DNA of 64,000 nucleotides, from contig NZ_FNSO01000003.1 of assembly GCF_900105945.1 (NCBI RefSeq), positions 964,543 to 1,028,542 on the forward strand, read 5' to 3'. This document shows positions 16,282 to 24,691 of the stretch, in pieces. Within the stretch, counting starts at the first letter, position 1. Every line of letters starts with the position of its first letter. A model generated the notes under the pieces. The model did no database searches, was not told the origin of the DNA, and was given only the letters and a program-made list of their open reading frames with translations. Both the position numbers and the translations under genes were made by a program. The stretch comes from Amycolatopsis tolypomycina. Its GTDB lineage: Bacteria; Actinomycetota; Actinomycetes; Mycobacteriales; Pseudonocardiaceae.

Positions 16282-18924
16282 GTGTCGGAGGAGCCGCGCC
16301 GTCCTCGGCACGCCGCGCCGGACGACGAGCAGCAGCCGCCGGCCAAGCCGAGCTGGCAGCCGCCACCACCGGTGCGGTGGGAGACGCCGGAGCCGTCGAT
16401 CTCGGGCCGCCTCGACGAGGGCGAGCCGTCCGGTGGGCAGGAGACCGTGTTCCACGCGCCCGTGCGCCGTCCGCCGACGCCGCCGCGTGGCGCGCCGATC
16501 CCGGGCGCGGACGACCCGACCAAGCCGCCCGGCAGCATGAACCCCGTCCTCCCGCCGGTCCAGCCGGCGCCGACGCAGGCCGTCACCCCGCCGCAGCCCG
16601 ACGAGCCGCAGCTCACGAGCGTGCTCGCGTCGCCGGCGCCGGAGACGCAGAGCATCATGCCGCCGGTACCGCGGCCGGACACCGGTCCCGGCACCCCGCT
16701 GCCGGACCCGGGCACCGAAAGCGTTCTGCCCGAGCGCACCAGCGAAGGCCGGCACACCGGCACCGGCACCGGAACGGGGACCGGCAGCGGTTCGGGCTCC
16801 ACCCCCGGCGCCTTCCCCGGCACCTCGCGGCGGACGTCGTCGCGGACGTCGCGTTCGCGGCGCGGCCGGCTCGGCGCCGGGCTGGTCGAGGTGCCGCCGG
16901 TCCCCGCGCGCGACCCCGCGTCCGCGGTGCTGTCGAACCCGGTGGTGTCGGAGGAAAAGCGGTTCTGCGGCAGCTGCAACGCGAAGGTCGGCCGCGGCAA
17001 GGACGGCGAACCCGGTTCGCCGGAAGGGAAGTGCGAGAACTGCGGTGCGCCGTTCTCGTTCGTCCCGAAGCTGCAGCCGCACGAGCTCGTCGGCGGCCAG
17101 TACGAGGTCCTCGGCGCGATCGCCTACGGCGGCCTGGGCTGGATCTACCTGGCGCAGGACCACAACGTCAGCGACCGCTGGGTCGTCCTCAAAGGACTGA
17201 TCGACACCGGTGACGCGACGGCGATGGCGGCCGCGGCCAACGAGCAGCGGTTCCTCGCCGAGGTCGAGCACCCGAACATCGTCAAGATCCACAACTTCGT
17301 GCAGCACCCGGACGCCCACAGCGGGACGACCGTCGGCTACATCGTCATGGAGTACGTCGGCGGTCAGTCACTGCGGCAGCTCGCGCTGGCGCACCACCGG
17401 GAAAGCCGCCGTCCGGAGCCCCTGCCGATCGGCCAGGTCATCGCCTACGGGCTGGAGATCCTGCCCGCGCTGGGGTACCTCCACAGCCAGGGCCTGCTCT
17501 ACTGCGACCTCAAGCCCGACAACGTCATCCAGACCAACGAACAGCTGAAACTCATCGACCTCGGCGCGGTCCGCCGCACCGACGACTACGAGAGCCCGCT
17601 GTTCTTCACCACCGGCTACAGCGCGCCGGAACTGCCGACGCAGGGCGCGTCGATCGCGTCGGACCTGTTCACCGTCGGGCGCACGCTCGCCGTGCTGAGC
17701 TTCGAGTTCACCGGCTACACCACCAAGTACAAGACGACGCTGCCCGGCCCGGACACGGTCCCGCTGTTCGCGCTCTTCGGTTCCTACTACCGGTTCCTGC
17801 GGCGCGCGACGCACGCCGACCCGGACCGGCGGTTCCTCTCCGCCGAGGAGATGTCCGACCAGCTCACCGGGGTGCTGCGCGAGATCATGGCGCTCGGCAC
17901 CGGCAAGCCGCGGCCCGGCGTCTCCACGGTCTTCGGCCCGGAGAGCCGCACGTTCGGCGTGCAGCTGGTCGTGCCTGAAGCCGGCGCCAGCGTGCCGCTG
18001 CCCGGCGCGGACGAGGTCGTCGCCGGCCTGCCGATCCCGCAGGTCGACACCGACGACCCGGCGGCGGGCGTGCTCGCCACCACGACTGCGCTCGACCCGC
18101 GCGCGGCCATCGAGGCGCTGGCCGGCGCGCCGCGGGAGTCGATCGAGGTGCGGCTGCGGATCGTCCGCGCCCGGATCGAGCTGGGCGAGTTCGCCGAGGC
18201 GCAGCGGCAGCTGCAGGCCGCGCAGTACCTGGCGATCAAGAACGGCTTCCCGCACGACTGGCGGATCGACTGGTACCGCGGCCTGATCGAGCTCGCGGGC
18301 GGCCGTTCGCGGGTTGCGCACGTCGCGTTCGAAGCGGTGTACGACGACCTGCCCGGCGAAATCGCCCCGAAGCTCGCCCTGGGCATCAGCGCCGAAGGCG
18401 TCGGCGACTACTTCGCCGCCGCGCGGTTCTACGAACTCGTCTGGCGCACCGACCGCACCTACGTCAGCGCCGCCTTCGGCCTGGCCCGCGTGTACCTGGC
18501 GCAGGGCGCCCGGGCGAGCGCGGTCGAGGTGCTCGAAACCGTGCCGCCGTCCTCGACCCACTACGTCGACGCGCAGGTCGCGGCCATCAAGATCAAGACG
18601 ACGGCGACCAAGGCCAACGGCCGCGAGACCCCGGTCACCGAGCACGACCTGCTCGACGCGTCGGCCCGGCTCGAGCGGCTCCGGCTGGACGTCGAACGCC
18701 AGACCCGCCTGTCCGCCGGCGTGCTCGAAGCCGCGCACGAGTGGCTCAAGCAGGGCAAGCCGACGCCGGGCGCGCGCGTGCTCGGGTGTCAGCTCGAGGA
18801 ACGCGAGCTGCGCTTCGGCCTCGAGCGGTGCTACCGGGCGCTGGCGCGGCTGGCGGGCACGCTCGACCAGCGCATCGAGCTGGTCGACCGGGCCAACGCC
18901 ATCCGCCCCCGGACTCTCACCTGA
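16282..18924 (+). CDS. pknG: Serine/threonine protein kinase PknG
   Basis: GTG 16282 follows GGGAGGTAGC. The 880 residues are longer than the 750 of the M. tuberculosis protein because of a Pro/Thr-rich disordered N-terminus (about 1-215) with a TGTGTGTGSGSGS run. The rubredoxin-like motif has two Cys pairs (CGSC about 229, CENC about 252). The kinase domain has the ATP-site lysine (VVLKGL, about 302) and catalytic loop YCDLKPDNVI (about 409). A C-terminal TPR-like helical region (about 600-870) completes the PknG plan. PknG is soluble and phosphorylates the FHA protein GarA/OdhI to adjust 2-oxoglutarate use to nitrogen supply. GarA is not in the window. Confidence 0.95.
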   Translation: MSEEPRRPRHAAPDDEQQPPAKPSWQPPPPVRWETPEPSISGRLDEGEPSGGQETVFHAPVRRPPTPPRGAPIPGADDPTKPPGSMNPVLPPVQPAPTQAVTPPQPDEPQLTSVLASPAPETQSIMPPVPRPDTGPGTPLPDPGTESVLPERTSEGRHTGTGTGTGTGSGSGSTPGAFPGTSRRTSSRTSRSRRGRLGAGLVEVPPVPARDPASAVLSNPVVSEEKRFCGSCNAKVGRGKDGEPGSPEGKCENCGAPFSFVPKLQPHELVGGQYEVLGAIAYGGLGWIYLAQDHNVSDRWVVLKGLIDTGDATAMAAAANEQRFLAEVEHPNIVKIHNFVQHPDAHSGTTVGYIVMEYVGGQSLRQLALAHHRESRRPEPLPIGQVIAYGLEILPALGYLHSQGLLYCDLKPDNVIQTNEQLKLIDLGAVRRTDDYESPLFFTTGYSAPELPTQGASIASDLFTVGRTLAVLSFEFTGYTTKYKTTLPGPDTVPLFALFGSYYRFLRRATHADPDRRFLSAEEMSDQLTGVLREIMALGTGKPRPGVSTVFGPESRTFGVQLVVPEAGASVPLPGADEVVAGLPIPQVDTDDPAAGVLATTTALDPRAAIEALAGAPRESIEVRLRIVRARIELGEFAEAQRQLQAAQYLAIKNGFPHDWRIDWYRGLIELAGGRSRVAHVAFEAVYDDLPGEIAPKLALGISAEGVGDYFAAARFYELVWRTDRTYVSAAFGLARVYLAQGARASAVEVLETVPPSSTHYVDAQVAAIKIKTTATKANGRETPVTEHDLLDASARLERLRLDVERQTRLSAGVLEAAHEWLKQGKPTPGARVLGCQLEERELRFGLERCYRALARLAGTLDQRIELVDRANAIRPRTLT

Positions 18925-18954
18925 AGGGCACTTTCACGTGAAAGTGCCCTTCAG
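18921..18954. terminator. Perfect 34-bp palindrome, bidirectional terminator
   Basis: CTGAAGGGCACTTTCAC and its exact complement form two 17-bp arms with no spacer (centre CACGTG). The stop codon of pknG (18922-18924) and, on the other strand, that of the convergent thioesterase gene (18951-18953) both lie inside the palindrome, so one element probably ends both transcripts. Confidence 0.8.
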
Positions 18955-19544
18955 GGGTTGATCTCCCAGTCGCGTTCGCCGCGCGCACGCTGGTTCTTCT
19001 CGTGCTGCGCGGCGAGCTTCTCCAGCGCCTGCGGGTCGCCGTGGGTGTTGAAGTGCTCGAAGCCGACGACGACGAACAACGCCCGCGCGCTGACGGCGAT
19101 CGGGCCGTCCTCGGCGTCGAGGCGGCCGTTCGCGCTGACGTAGATCTTGCGGCCCGCGATGCCGTCCAGCCGGGCCTCGATGAACAGCGTCGAACCGACC
19201 GGGACCGGCCGCCGGAAGTCCGTCTCGAGCTTGCCGGTGACCGCCGGGCGGCGCATCAGGTTGCCGACCGTCGAGCCGAGCGCCTCGTCGAACGCGCACG
19301 CCAGCAGGCCACCGTGGGCCAGCCCGGGCGCGCCCTGGTGGGCCGCGGTGACGGTGAACCGCGAGTGCACGACCTGGCCCTCGCCGACGGTCGAACGCAG
19401 GTGCAGCCCGGCGTCGGCCTCGTCGCCGCACCCGAAGCACTCCGCGAAGTGCACGCCGAGCTCGGTACCCGGCTCCGGCGCCTTCGGGTGCGGGACCGCG
19501 GGCTCCACCTCGACTGGCGGCCAGGGTTGAGAAACACGACTCAT
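18951..19544 (-). CDS. PaaI-family thioesterase (hotdog fold)
   Basis: A 197-residue protein from ATG 19544. The core (about 60-160) has the PaaI-type signature GAPGLAHGGLLACAFDEALG, where H-G-G and the following acidic residue form the active site, then TGKLETDFRRPVPVGSTL. A CFGCG motif at about 36-40 is typical of the actinobacterial subgroup. It probably hydrolyses an acyl-CoA; the substrate is unknown. It converges on pknG and shares its terminator palindrome. The 200 bases upstream are a divergent promoter region facing the transporter gene. Confidence 0.85.
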   Translation of the reverse strand: MSRVSQPWPPVEVEPAVPHPKAPEPGTELGVHFAECFGCGDEADAGLHLRSTVGEGQVVHSRFTVTAAHQGAPGLAHGGLLACAFDEALGSTVGNLMRRPAVTGKLETDFRRPVPVGSTLFIEARLDGIAGRKIYVSANGRLDAEDGPIAVSARALFVVVGFEHFNTHGDPQALEKLAAQHEKNQRARGERDWEINP

Positions 19545-19745
19545 GCGCTGACGTTAACTCGCCGGTAGACACCGCTCGCGCCCGACCCGCGCGGTATGTC
19601 CGCAACACACATCGCTCAGTAGCCGGAAAGTTCCCGACTGTAGACAATTCGCGGCTCAGACTGCCGAGGCGGGAGAGCCGGTCAAGACTGGGCTGATGAG
19701 CTCGAACGGCCCAGTGGGCACTGCACGGGAGGAGTCGTCGCCGGC

Positions 19746-21116
19746 ATGAGCGAACCAGCAGCAACGACGGGCAAACCGTCAGTGGACGAGAGAACCGTCA
19801 AGCGCGCCGTCTGGGCGTCGGCCATGGGCAACGCCACCGAGTGGTACGACTACGGCGTCTTCACCTCGGGCGCGATCGCGGTGGCCATCGGCTCGCAGTT
19901 CTTCCCCGGCGAGGGCAACGCGGTCCTGAAATCGCTCGCCCTGCTGGCGGTCGGGTTCATCGTCCGGCCGTTCGGCGGGGCGTTCTTCGGGCCGCTCGGC
20001 GACAAGCTCGGCCGCAAACGTGTGCTCGCCATCACCATCCTGCTGATGTCCGGCTGCACGTTCCTGGTCGGCATCCTGCCGACCTACGCCGGCAGCTACA
20101 GCATGGGCATCGCGGCGCCGATCGCGATCCTGCTGCTGCGGATCATCCAGGGCTTCTCCACCGGCGGCGAGTACGGCGGCGCGGCGACGTTCATCGCCGA
20201 GTACTCCCCGACGAAACGCCGCGGCTTCTTCGGCAGCTTCCTCGAGCTCGGCACCCTCGCCGGCTACGTGCTCGGCAACCTCGTGGTGCTGTCGGTGACG
20301 CTCTCCATGTCGGCCGAGCAGGTCGAGGCCTGGGGCTGGCGGATCCCGTTCTTCGTCGCGCTGCCGCTCGGCCTGATCGGGCTCTACCTGCGGAACAAGC
20401 TCGAGGACACCCCCGAGTTCCGCCGGCTGGAAGCGAAGGGCGAGGCGCCGAAGAAGGCGCCGCTGAAGGAGATCTTCGTCCGCAACTGGCGGATGATCCT
20501 CAACCTGATCGGCATCGTCCTGCTGCTGAACGTCGCGGACTACCTGCTGCTGACGACGATGCCGACGTACTTCACGGACACGTTGAAGATCAACGACAAC
20601 ACGGCGACACTGATCATCATCGCGGTCGAAGTGATCCAGATGGCGATCATCATCCCGCTCGGGGCGCTGTCCGACCGGATCGGCCGGAAACCGCTGCTGC
20701 TCACCGCGGCCATCGGGTTCCTGGTGCTGAGCTGGCCCTGCCTCAAGCTGATGCAGTCCGGCAGCATCCTGTGGCTGTTCGTCGGGTTCCTGATCGTGGC
20801 GCTCCTGCTGGTGCTGATCCTCGCGGTGATCGGCTCGACGTTCCCGGCGATGTTCCCGACGCGGGTGCGCTACGGCTCGTTCGCGATCGGCTACAACATC
20901 TCGACGTCGCTGTTCGGCGGCACTGCCGGGGTCATCGTGACCGCGCTGATCAAGAGCACCGGCAACGAGGACTGGCCGGCGTACTACCTGATGGCGGCGG
21001 CGCTGATCGCGATCATCCCGATCATCAAGATCCCGGAGACGGCGCAGGTGCCGATGGACGAGATCGAAACCGAGGGCAACAGCGGGAAGCTGGCCTCCGC
21101 GGCCGCTCAGCGCTGA
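19746..21116 (+). CDS. MFS transporter, metabolite:H+ symporter family, ProP-like
   Basis: 456 residues with 12 predicted membrane helices. Family marks are ATEWYDYGVFTSGA in helix 1, GDKLGRKRVL in the loop between helices 2 and 3, RIIQGFSTGGEYGGAATFIAEYSP, and GALSDRIGRKPLLL between helices 8 and 9. This is the MHS pattern of proline/glycine-betaine and dicarboxylate symporters. The protein ends without the C-terminal coiled coil that tunes osmotic activation in E. coli ProP, so the osmolyte role is uncertain. It is a single-gene unit ended by a hairpin. Confidence 0.85.
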   Translation: MSEPAATTGKPSVDERTVKRAVWASAMGNATEWYDYGVFTSGAIAVAIGSQFFPGEGNAVLKSLALLAVGFIVRPFGGAFFGPLGDKLGRKRVLAITILLMSGCTFLVGILPTYAGSYSMGIAAPIAILLLRIIQGFSTGGEYGGAATFIAEYSPTKRRGFFGSFLELGTLAGYVLGNLVVLSVTLSMSAEQVEAWGWRIPFFVALPLGLIGLYLRNKLEDTPEFRRLEAKGEAPKKAPLKEIFVRNWRMILNLIGIVLLLNVADYLLLTTMPTYFTDTLKINDNTATLIIIAVEVIQMAIIIPLGALSDRIGRKPLLLTAAIGFLVLSWPCLKLMQSGSILWLFVGFLIVALLLVLILAVIGSTFPAMFPTRVRYGSFAIGYNISTSLFGGTAGVIVTALIKSTGNEDWPAYYLMAAALIAIIPIIKIPETAQVPMDEIETEGNSGKLASAAAQR

Positions 21117-21132
21117 GCGGTCACCGGAAAGC

Positions 21133-21168
21133 CGTGTGCCCCGTCCGGATCACCGGGCGGGGCACACG
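21133..21168. terminator. Bidirectional terminator between the ProP-like gene and the sigma operon
   Basis: 16-base arms beginning CGTGTGCCCCG and ending CGGGGCACACG, with one T.G wobble and an ATCA loop, between two convergent genes. Confidence 0.75.
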
Positions 21169-21185
21169 TGCGCCAGGAGTGGTCT

Positions 21186-21674
21186 TCACGGCTGGCCGGT
21201 GGTCGTCAGCGTGGGGTCGCCCGGCCGGCGCGTGACGGCACCCGGGGTCGACGAGGGGCTCACCACCGTCGACCGGGACGTCTCCCGCGGGCCCGCGGAC
21301 GGAGCTTGGGGGAGCGACGTCCGCCCCGGGCGGGGCCGGGTCTGGTCCGGCTGGGCGGTCGGCGGCGCGATCGACGTCGCCGGGACCGGGAGCTCCGTGG
21401 GCTGCGGGCTGGGGGACGTGGTGCCGACCGTGGACAGCCCGGGGCCGGCAGGCTCCACCGGTTGCGGCGGCCCGGCGCGGTGGCCGGCCAGGAAACCGGC
21501 CACCGCCAGGACGACCGCCGTCGCGGCCGACGTGCCCGCCACGGCGAAGCGCTTGCGTCGTCGCCGGACCCGGCCGCCGCGCTCGATCACGTCGGCGGCT
21601 TCGAGGCGCATCGGCGGCTGTGCGCCGCCGGCCGCGCCGGTCAGGATCGCGCGGACGTCGTCTTCGGGGTCCAT
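21186..21674 (-). CDS. Single-pass membrane protein, putative partner of the SigE-family sigma factor
   Basis: ATG 21674 follows GGGGAGGTGACGAAC. The 162 residues have a cytoplasmic N-terminus (MDPEDDVRAILTGAAGGAQP), a basic stop-transfer segment RRRRKRF, one helix (AVAGTSAATAVVLAVAGFLAG) and a long Pro/Thr/Ser-rich outer tail. This layout and the position 5 bases after the sigma gene suggest an anti-sigma-like regulator. No zinc-binding ZAS motif is present, so the role is inferred from order only. Confidence 0.6.
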   Translation of the reverse strand: MDPEDDVRAILTGAAGGAQPPMRLEAADVIERGGRVRRRRKRFAVAGTSAATAVVLAVAGFLAGHRAGPPQPVEPAGPGLSTVGTTSPSPQPTELPVPATSIAPPTAQPDQTRPRPGRTSLPQAPSAGPRETSRSTVVSPSSTPGAVTRRPGDPTLTTTGQP

Positions 21675-21679
21675 GTTCG

Positions 21680-22234
21680 TCACCTCCCCTCCGTGGGTGC
21701 GCTGAACGTCAGCGCACCGTAGTGCGGGCCGAGCCGGTTGCGCAGCGTGGCCAGGCCACGGGAGGCCTGGCTCTTCACCGTGCCGGTGCTGCAGCCGAGC
21801 GCCTTCGCCGTCTCCTCGACGCTCAGGTCCTCGAAATACCGCAGCACCAGCACGGCGCGCTGCTTCGGAGCCAGTACGGCCAGAGCCTGCCGGACGAGTT
21901 CGTCCCGCTCGCTCGCGGCCGGGGCCGCCGGGAGTTCCGGCGGGCTGTCGGTGAGCCGCTCCCGTTTCCACCTGCTGCGCCGGTGCTCGGCGAGGAACGT
22001 GCGCAGGACGACCTTGCGCGCGTAGGCGTCCAGCGCGTCGTGCCGCGACAGCCTCGGCCAGGCGAGGTAGAGCTTGAGCAACGCGGCCTGCGTGAGGTCT
22101 TCGGCCTGGTGCCAGTCCCCGCAGAGCAGGAAGGCGGTCGACCGCAGGCTGTGCGCGCGCTCGCCGAAGTACCGGGCGAACTCGCCGTCCCACGGCGAGC
22201 CCGGCCCGGCCGACGGGCGGGAGCGGGAAATCAC
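21680..22234 (-). CDS. ECF RNA polymerase sigma factor, SigE family
   Basis: 184 residues. Region 2 (about 15-85) includes LLCGDWHQAEDLTQAALLKLY, the DNA -10 and core-binding segment. Region 4 (about 110-165) has VLVLRYFEDLSVEETAKALG and the recognition helix CSTGTVKSQASRGLATLR. The AEDLTQAAL and KRERLTDSPPE features fit the actinobacterial SigE family. It starts 4 bases after the secreted-protein gene stop and ends 5 bases before the membrane-protein gene, which makes a tight three-gene operon. Confidence 0.9.
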   Translation of the reverse strand: MISRSRPSAGPGSPWDGEFARYFGERAHSLRSTAFLLCGDWHQAEDLTQAALLKLYLAWPRLSRHDALDAYARKVVLRTFLAEHRRSRWKRERLTDSPPELPAAPAASERDELVRQALAVLAPKQRAVLVLRYFEDLSVEETAKALGCSTGTVKSQASRGLATLRNRLGPHYGALTFSAPTEGR

Positions 22235-22238
22235 CTGG

Positions 22239-22556
22239 TTACCGGGTCTCCCACACGGCCGGCAGGTTCAGGTCACCGGTGGGGCCGGCCGGGACGGCGC
22301 GGGGGACGCGCGGCGCCTGCGGCCGCGCCTCGCGCGGCGCGGGAACGGCGGTCGGCGCCTTGGTGGTCGTCCGGACGTTGCCCGGCGCCACGGTCGGCTC
22401 GCCCGGGCGGGGGGCCACGGTCGGCTCGCCCGGCCGGGGCAGCTGGGTCTGGGTGGGGTTCGGCGCCTGCGCCTCCGAGGCCAGGGCGATGCCACCGGTC
22501 AGGGCGCCACCGGCGAGCACGAGCGCGCCGAGGGTCAGGGCGATGCGGATACGCAA
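22239..22556 (-). CDS. Small secreted Pro-rich repeat protein
   Basis: TTG 22556 follows GAGGAGC. The 105-residue product starts with a signal peptide (MRIRIALTLGALVLAGGALT, cleavage probably after ALASEAQA) and continues with a Pro/Arg-rich unstructured tail that holds two exact RPGEPTVAP repeats. No enzyme domain is seen. As first gene of the sigma operon it may be a target or signal of that regulatory unit. The ribosome site makes the TTG start credible. Confidence 0.65.
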   Translation of the reverse strand: MRIRIALTLGALVLAGGALTGGIALASEAQAPNPTQTQLPRPGEPTVAPRPGEPTVAPGNVRTTTKAPTAVPAPREARPQAPRVPRAVPAGPTGDLNLPAVWETR

Positions 22557-22654
22557 GACAGCTCCTCATTCTCGCGGGCGCGGCAGGGGATCGCCGCGCC
22601 TCTGCCCTTAGTCATGCGGCGGGTGATCACCGGGGTTGCATCGGATTCCGGGAA

Positions 22655-22696
22655 AAGGAAAACGGCCGGGAAGCCCGCGCAGGACTTCCCGGCCGT
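22655..22696 (-). terminator. Terminator after the L,D-transpeptidase gene
   Basis: Perfect 12-bp stem ACGGCCGGGAAG/CTTCCCGGCCGT (22662-22696). On the minus strand it is followed by a T-rich TTTTCCTTTT, the expected order downstream of the gene ending at 22713. Confidence 0.8.
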
Positions 22697-22712
22697 CCGG
22701 TGTTCGGGTGGT

Positions 22713-23924
22713 TCAGCGGGCCAGCGCCGACAGCTTCTGCCAGCTGGCCCAGTCGTAGGTCCAGTCGCTGTAGTCGCCGTCCTTCGCGCTCAGCGTCTGC
22801 GTGCTGCCGGTGATCTCCACCGGGTCGCCGGTCAGCGCGCCGTCGAAGTACTCCTTGGCCCGCGCGGGCGACAGGTTCAGGCAGCCGTGGGAGATGTTCT
22901 TCTTGCCCTGGGCCCAGACCGACGCCGCGAGACCGTGGATGAACTCGCCGTTGTTGGAGATCCGCACCGCCCACGGCACGTTGACGTCCGTGTAGTTGTA
23001 GCGCGGGTTGCTCATCGAGTAGGTCGCGTGCTTCGACATGACGACGTGGACGCCGCTGTGGGTGACGCGGCCCGGGTCGGAGTCGAGGCCGTAGCTCACG
23101 GGGTAGTCGGCGATCTGCTGGCCGTCGCGGATCACCTGCATCGTGTGCTGCGTGGTGTTGCCCTTGACGATCTGCGAGCGCCCGATGGCGAAGCTGGCCG
23201 ACACGTCCTGCTTGCCGTACACGCCGTCACCGAGCTTGACGCCGTAGATCTTGGCGTTGACCTTCACCTGCGTGTTGGGCTTGTAGTACTCCTTCGGCCG
23301 CCAGTGCACGGAGGTGTCGCCGGGCATCCAGGCCCACGAGCCCTCGGTCTTCGGCGTGGTCTCGACCGACAGCGCCTTCTCGACGGAAGCCTTGTCCGTG
23401 ACGCGGTTCGGGAAGGTCAGCGCGATCGGCATCGCGATGCCGTACGTCTGGCCGTCACCGACGTTCAGGCTGCCCGCCATCTGGCGCTTCGGCTTGACCG
23501 TGGTGAACGCGCCGGAGATGGGGACGTTCTTGCCGTCGGCGCCCTGCGCCTGGCCGGACCAGGTGTAGGTCTTGCCGTAGCCGAGCTGCTCGGTGGTGTT
23601 CCAGCTCTTCTTGTCCGCCGACGTCTGCCCCTGGACCTGCTTGCCGTCCGGGTTGGTCAGCGTGACCGACATGATCGTGCCGTCGGCGACCTGGACGCCG
23701 ACCGGTTCGCCGGGTGCGACGTCCTGGGCGCCGCCCGCGGGCGTCACCGTCAGCTTCGCCGGCTGGGCGCTCGGGGCGGGCGAGCTGGTCGGCCCACCGC
23801 CCGACGAACCGCTCGCCGAGACGGTCGGTTCGCTGCTGCACGCCCCCAGCGTGAGCACGGCGACCAAGCCCAGTGCCACGGCAGCGCCCCGGCGCCGCGT
23901 GGAGATCCTCACCGTCACACCCAT
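22713..23924 (-). CDS. L,D-transpeptidase lipoprotein with Ig-like domains (LdtMt2-like)
   Basis: 403 residues from ATG 23924. A lipobox LTLGACS places the lipidated Cys near 29. Two immunoglobulin-like modules (about 55-150 and 150-250) precede the YkuD catalytic domain (about 255-380), whose active site reads GEFIHGLA ... ISHGCLNLS (catalytic Cys about 358). The C-terminal segment SDWTYDWASWQKL is the usual actinobacterial extension. It should form 3-3 cross-links in peptidoglycan outside the membrane. It is a single-gene unit with its own terminator. Confidence 0.92.
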   Translation of the reverse strand: MGVTVRISTRRRGAAVALGLVAVLTLGACSSEPTVSASGSSGGGPTSSPAPSAQPAKLTVTPAGGAQDVAPGEPVGVQVADGTIMSVTLTNPDGKQVQGQTSADKKSWNTTEQLGYGKTYTWSGQAQGADGKNVPISGAFTTVKPKRQMAGSLNVGDGQTYGIAMPIALTFPNRVTDKASVEKALSVETTPKTEGSWAWMPGDTSVHWRPKEYYKPNTQVKVNAKIYGVKLGDGVYGKQDVSASFAIGRSQIVKGNTTQHTMQVIRDGQQIADYPVSYGLDSDPGRVTHSGVHVVMSKHATYSMSNPRYNYTDVNVPWAVRISNNGEFIHGLAASVWAQGKKNISHGCLNLSPARAKEYFDGALTGDPVEITGSTQTLSAKDGDYSDWTYDWASWQKLSALAR

Positions 23925-24380
23925 TCCCCTTTGCCCCTTTGGTGCTTTCCCCCTTCGAGACGCCCCGTGGACCGTGTGCGTTGAGCAACGCAGGCGTGAC
24001 GAGCGTCACAACGGCCGGTGGGGGCTTTCACTGAGGGGGCACGGCCGACTCCGAGCCGTATCCGGTGATCACGGTGTCGCTGTGCGGCGCCAGACTAGCC
24101 GGTGGGTACGACAGAACGGGGTGGGAGCCCTACGACGTTCCGGTGACCTTGGTGCGCAGAGCCGGTTTTCGCCTCGATCACGGGGTTCAACTTTGGCCAG
24201 ATCCCGGTAGTCTGCTCTCAGGCCGTCGTTTTGCGTGTTAGTGGCTTCACACTCGCGGAACTTCTGACGCGAGCCATGGAGCCGACACGCTCTTGACTCG
24301 ACTCGTTGGAACCGCCCGGGACGGTCGGGGTGCCGCTTCGGTGGCATTCGAAGCGGATCTGTGTAACGAGGAGTACAGCG
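23925..24380 (+). promoter_or_regulatory. Divergent intergenic region and 5' leader of the second cold-shock gene
   Basis: 456 bases without a gene. Near 24186-24213, GTTCAA and TAGTCT (17-base spacing) are a possible promoter. The leader from there to GTG 24381 carries GCTTCACACTCGCGGAACT (24244-24262), shared with the first cold-shock leader at 8588-8606 (17 of 19 bases). I see nothing else definite between 23,925 and 24,180. Confidence 0.5.
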
Positions 24381-24584
24381 GTGGCGCAAGGCACTGTGAA
24401 GTGGTTCAACGCGGAGAAGGGCTTCGGCTTCATCGCGCAGGACGGCGGCGAAGGCGACGTGTTCGTTCACTACTCGGAGATCGAGGGTCGCGGCTTCCGC
24501 ACGCTCGAGGAGAACCAGCGAGTGGAGTTCGAGGTCGGCCAGGGTCAGAAGGGTCCGCAGGCCCAGAAGGTCCGCGCGATCTGA
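24381..24584 (+). CDS. Cold-shock protein, CspA family (second copy)
   Basis: GTG 24381 gives a 67-residue cold-shock domain ([20 protein letters not shown]...) with intact RNP1 (KGFGFI) and RNP2 (VFVHY); GAGGAG lies upstream. Roughly three quarters of its residues match the protein at 8709, so the two are paralogues whose leaders are also related. Frames starting further upstream lack the conserved N-terminus and are rejected. Confidence 0.94.
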   Translation: MAQGTVKWFNAEKGFGFIAQDGGEGDVFVHYSEIEGRGFRTLEENQRVEFEVGQGQKGPQAQKVRAI

Positions 24585-24640
24585 AACTGAGGCTGAAGAA
24601 GCCTCAAAGCAGGCCCTCTGCGCGTTTCAAGGCCTGAGCG

Positions 24641-24674
24641 AAGGGCCCCCGGCGAATCTCGCCGGGGGCCCTTT
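24641..24674. terminator. Strong bidirectional terminator
   Basis: AAGGGCCCCCGGCG and CGCCGGGGGCCCTTT pair over 14 bases around a 5-base loop. It lies between the cold-shock gene and the convergent gene ending at 24692. Confidence 0.85.
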
Positions 24675-24691
24675 CTCGTGGGTCTGGGTGG

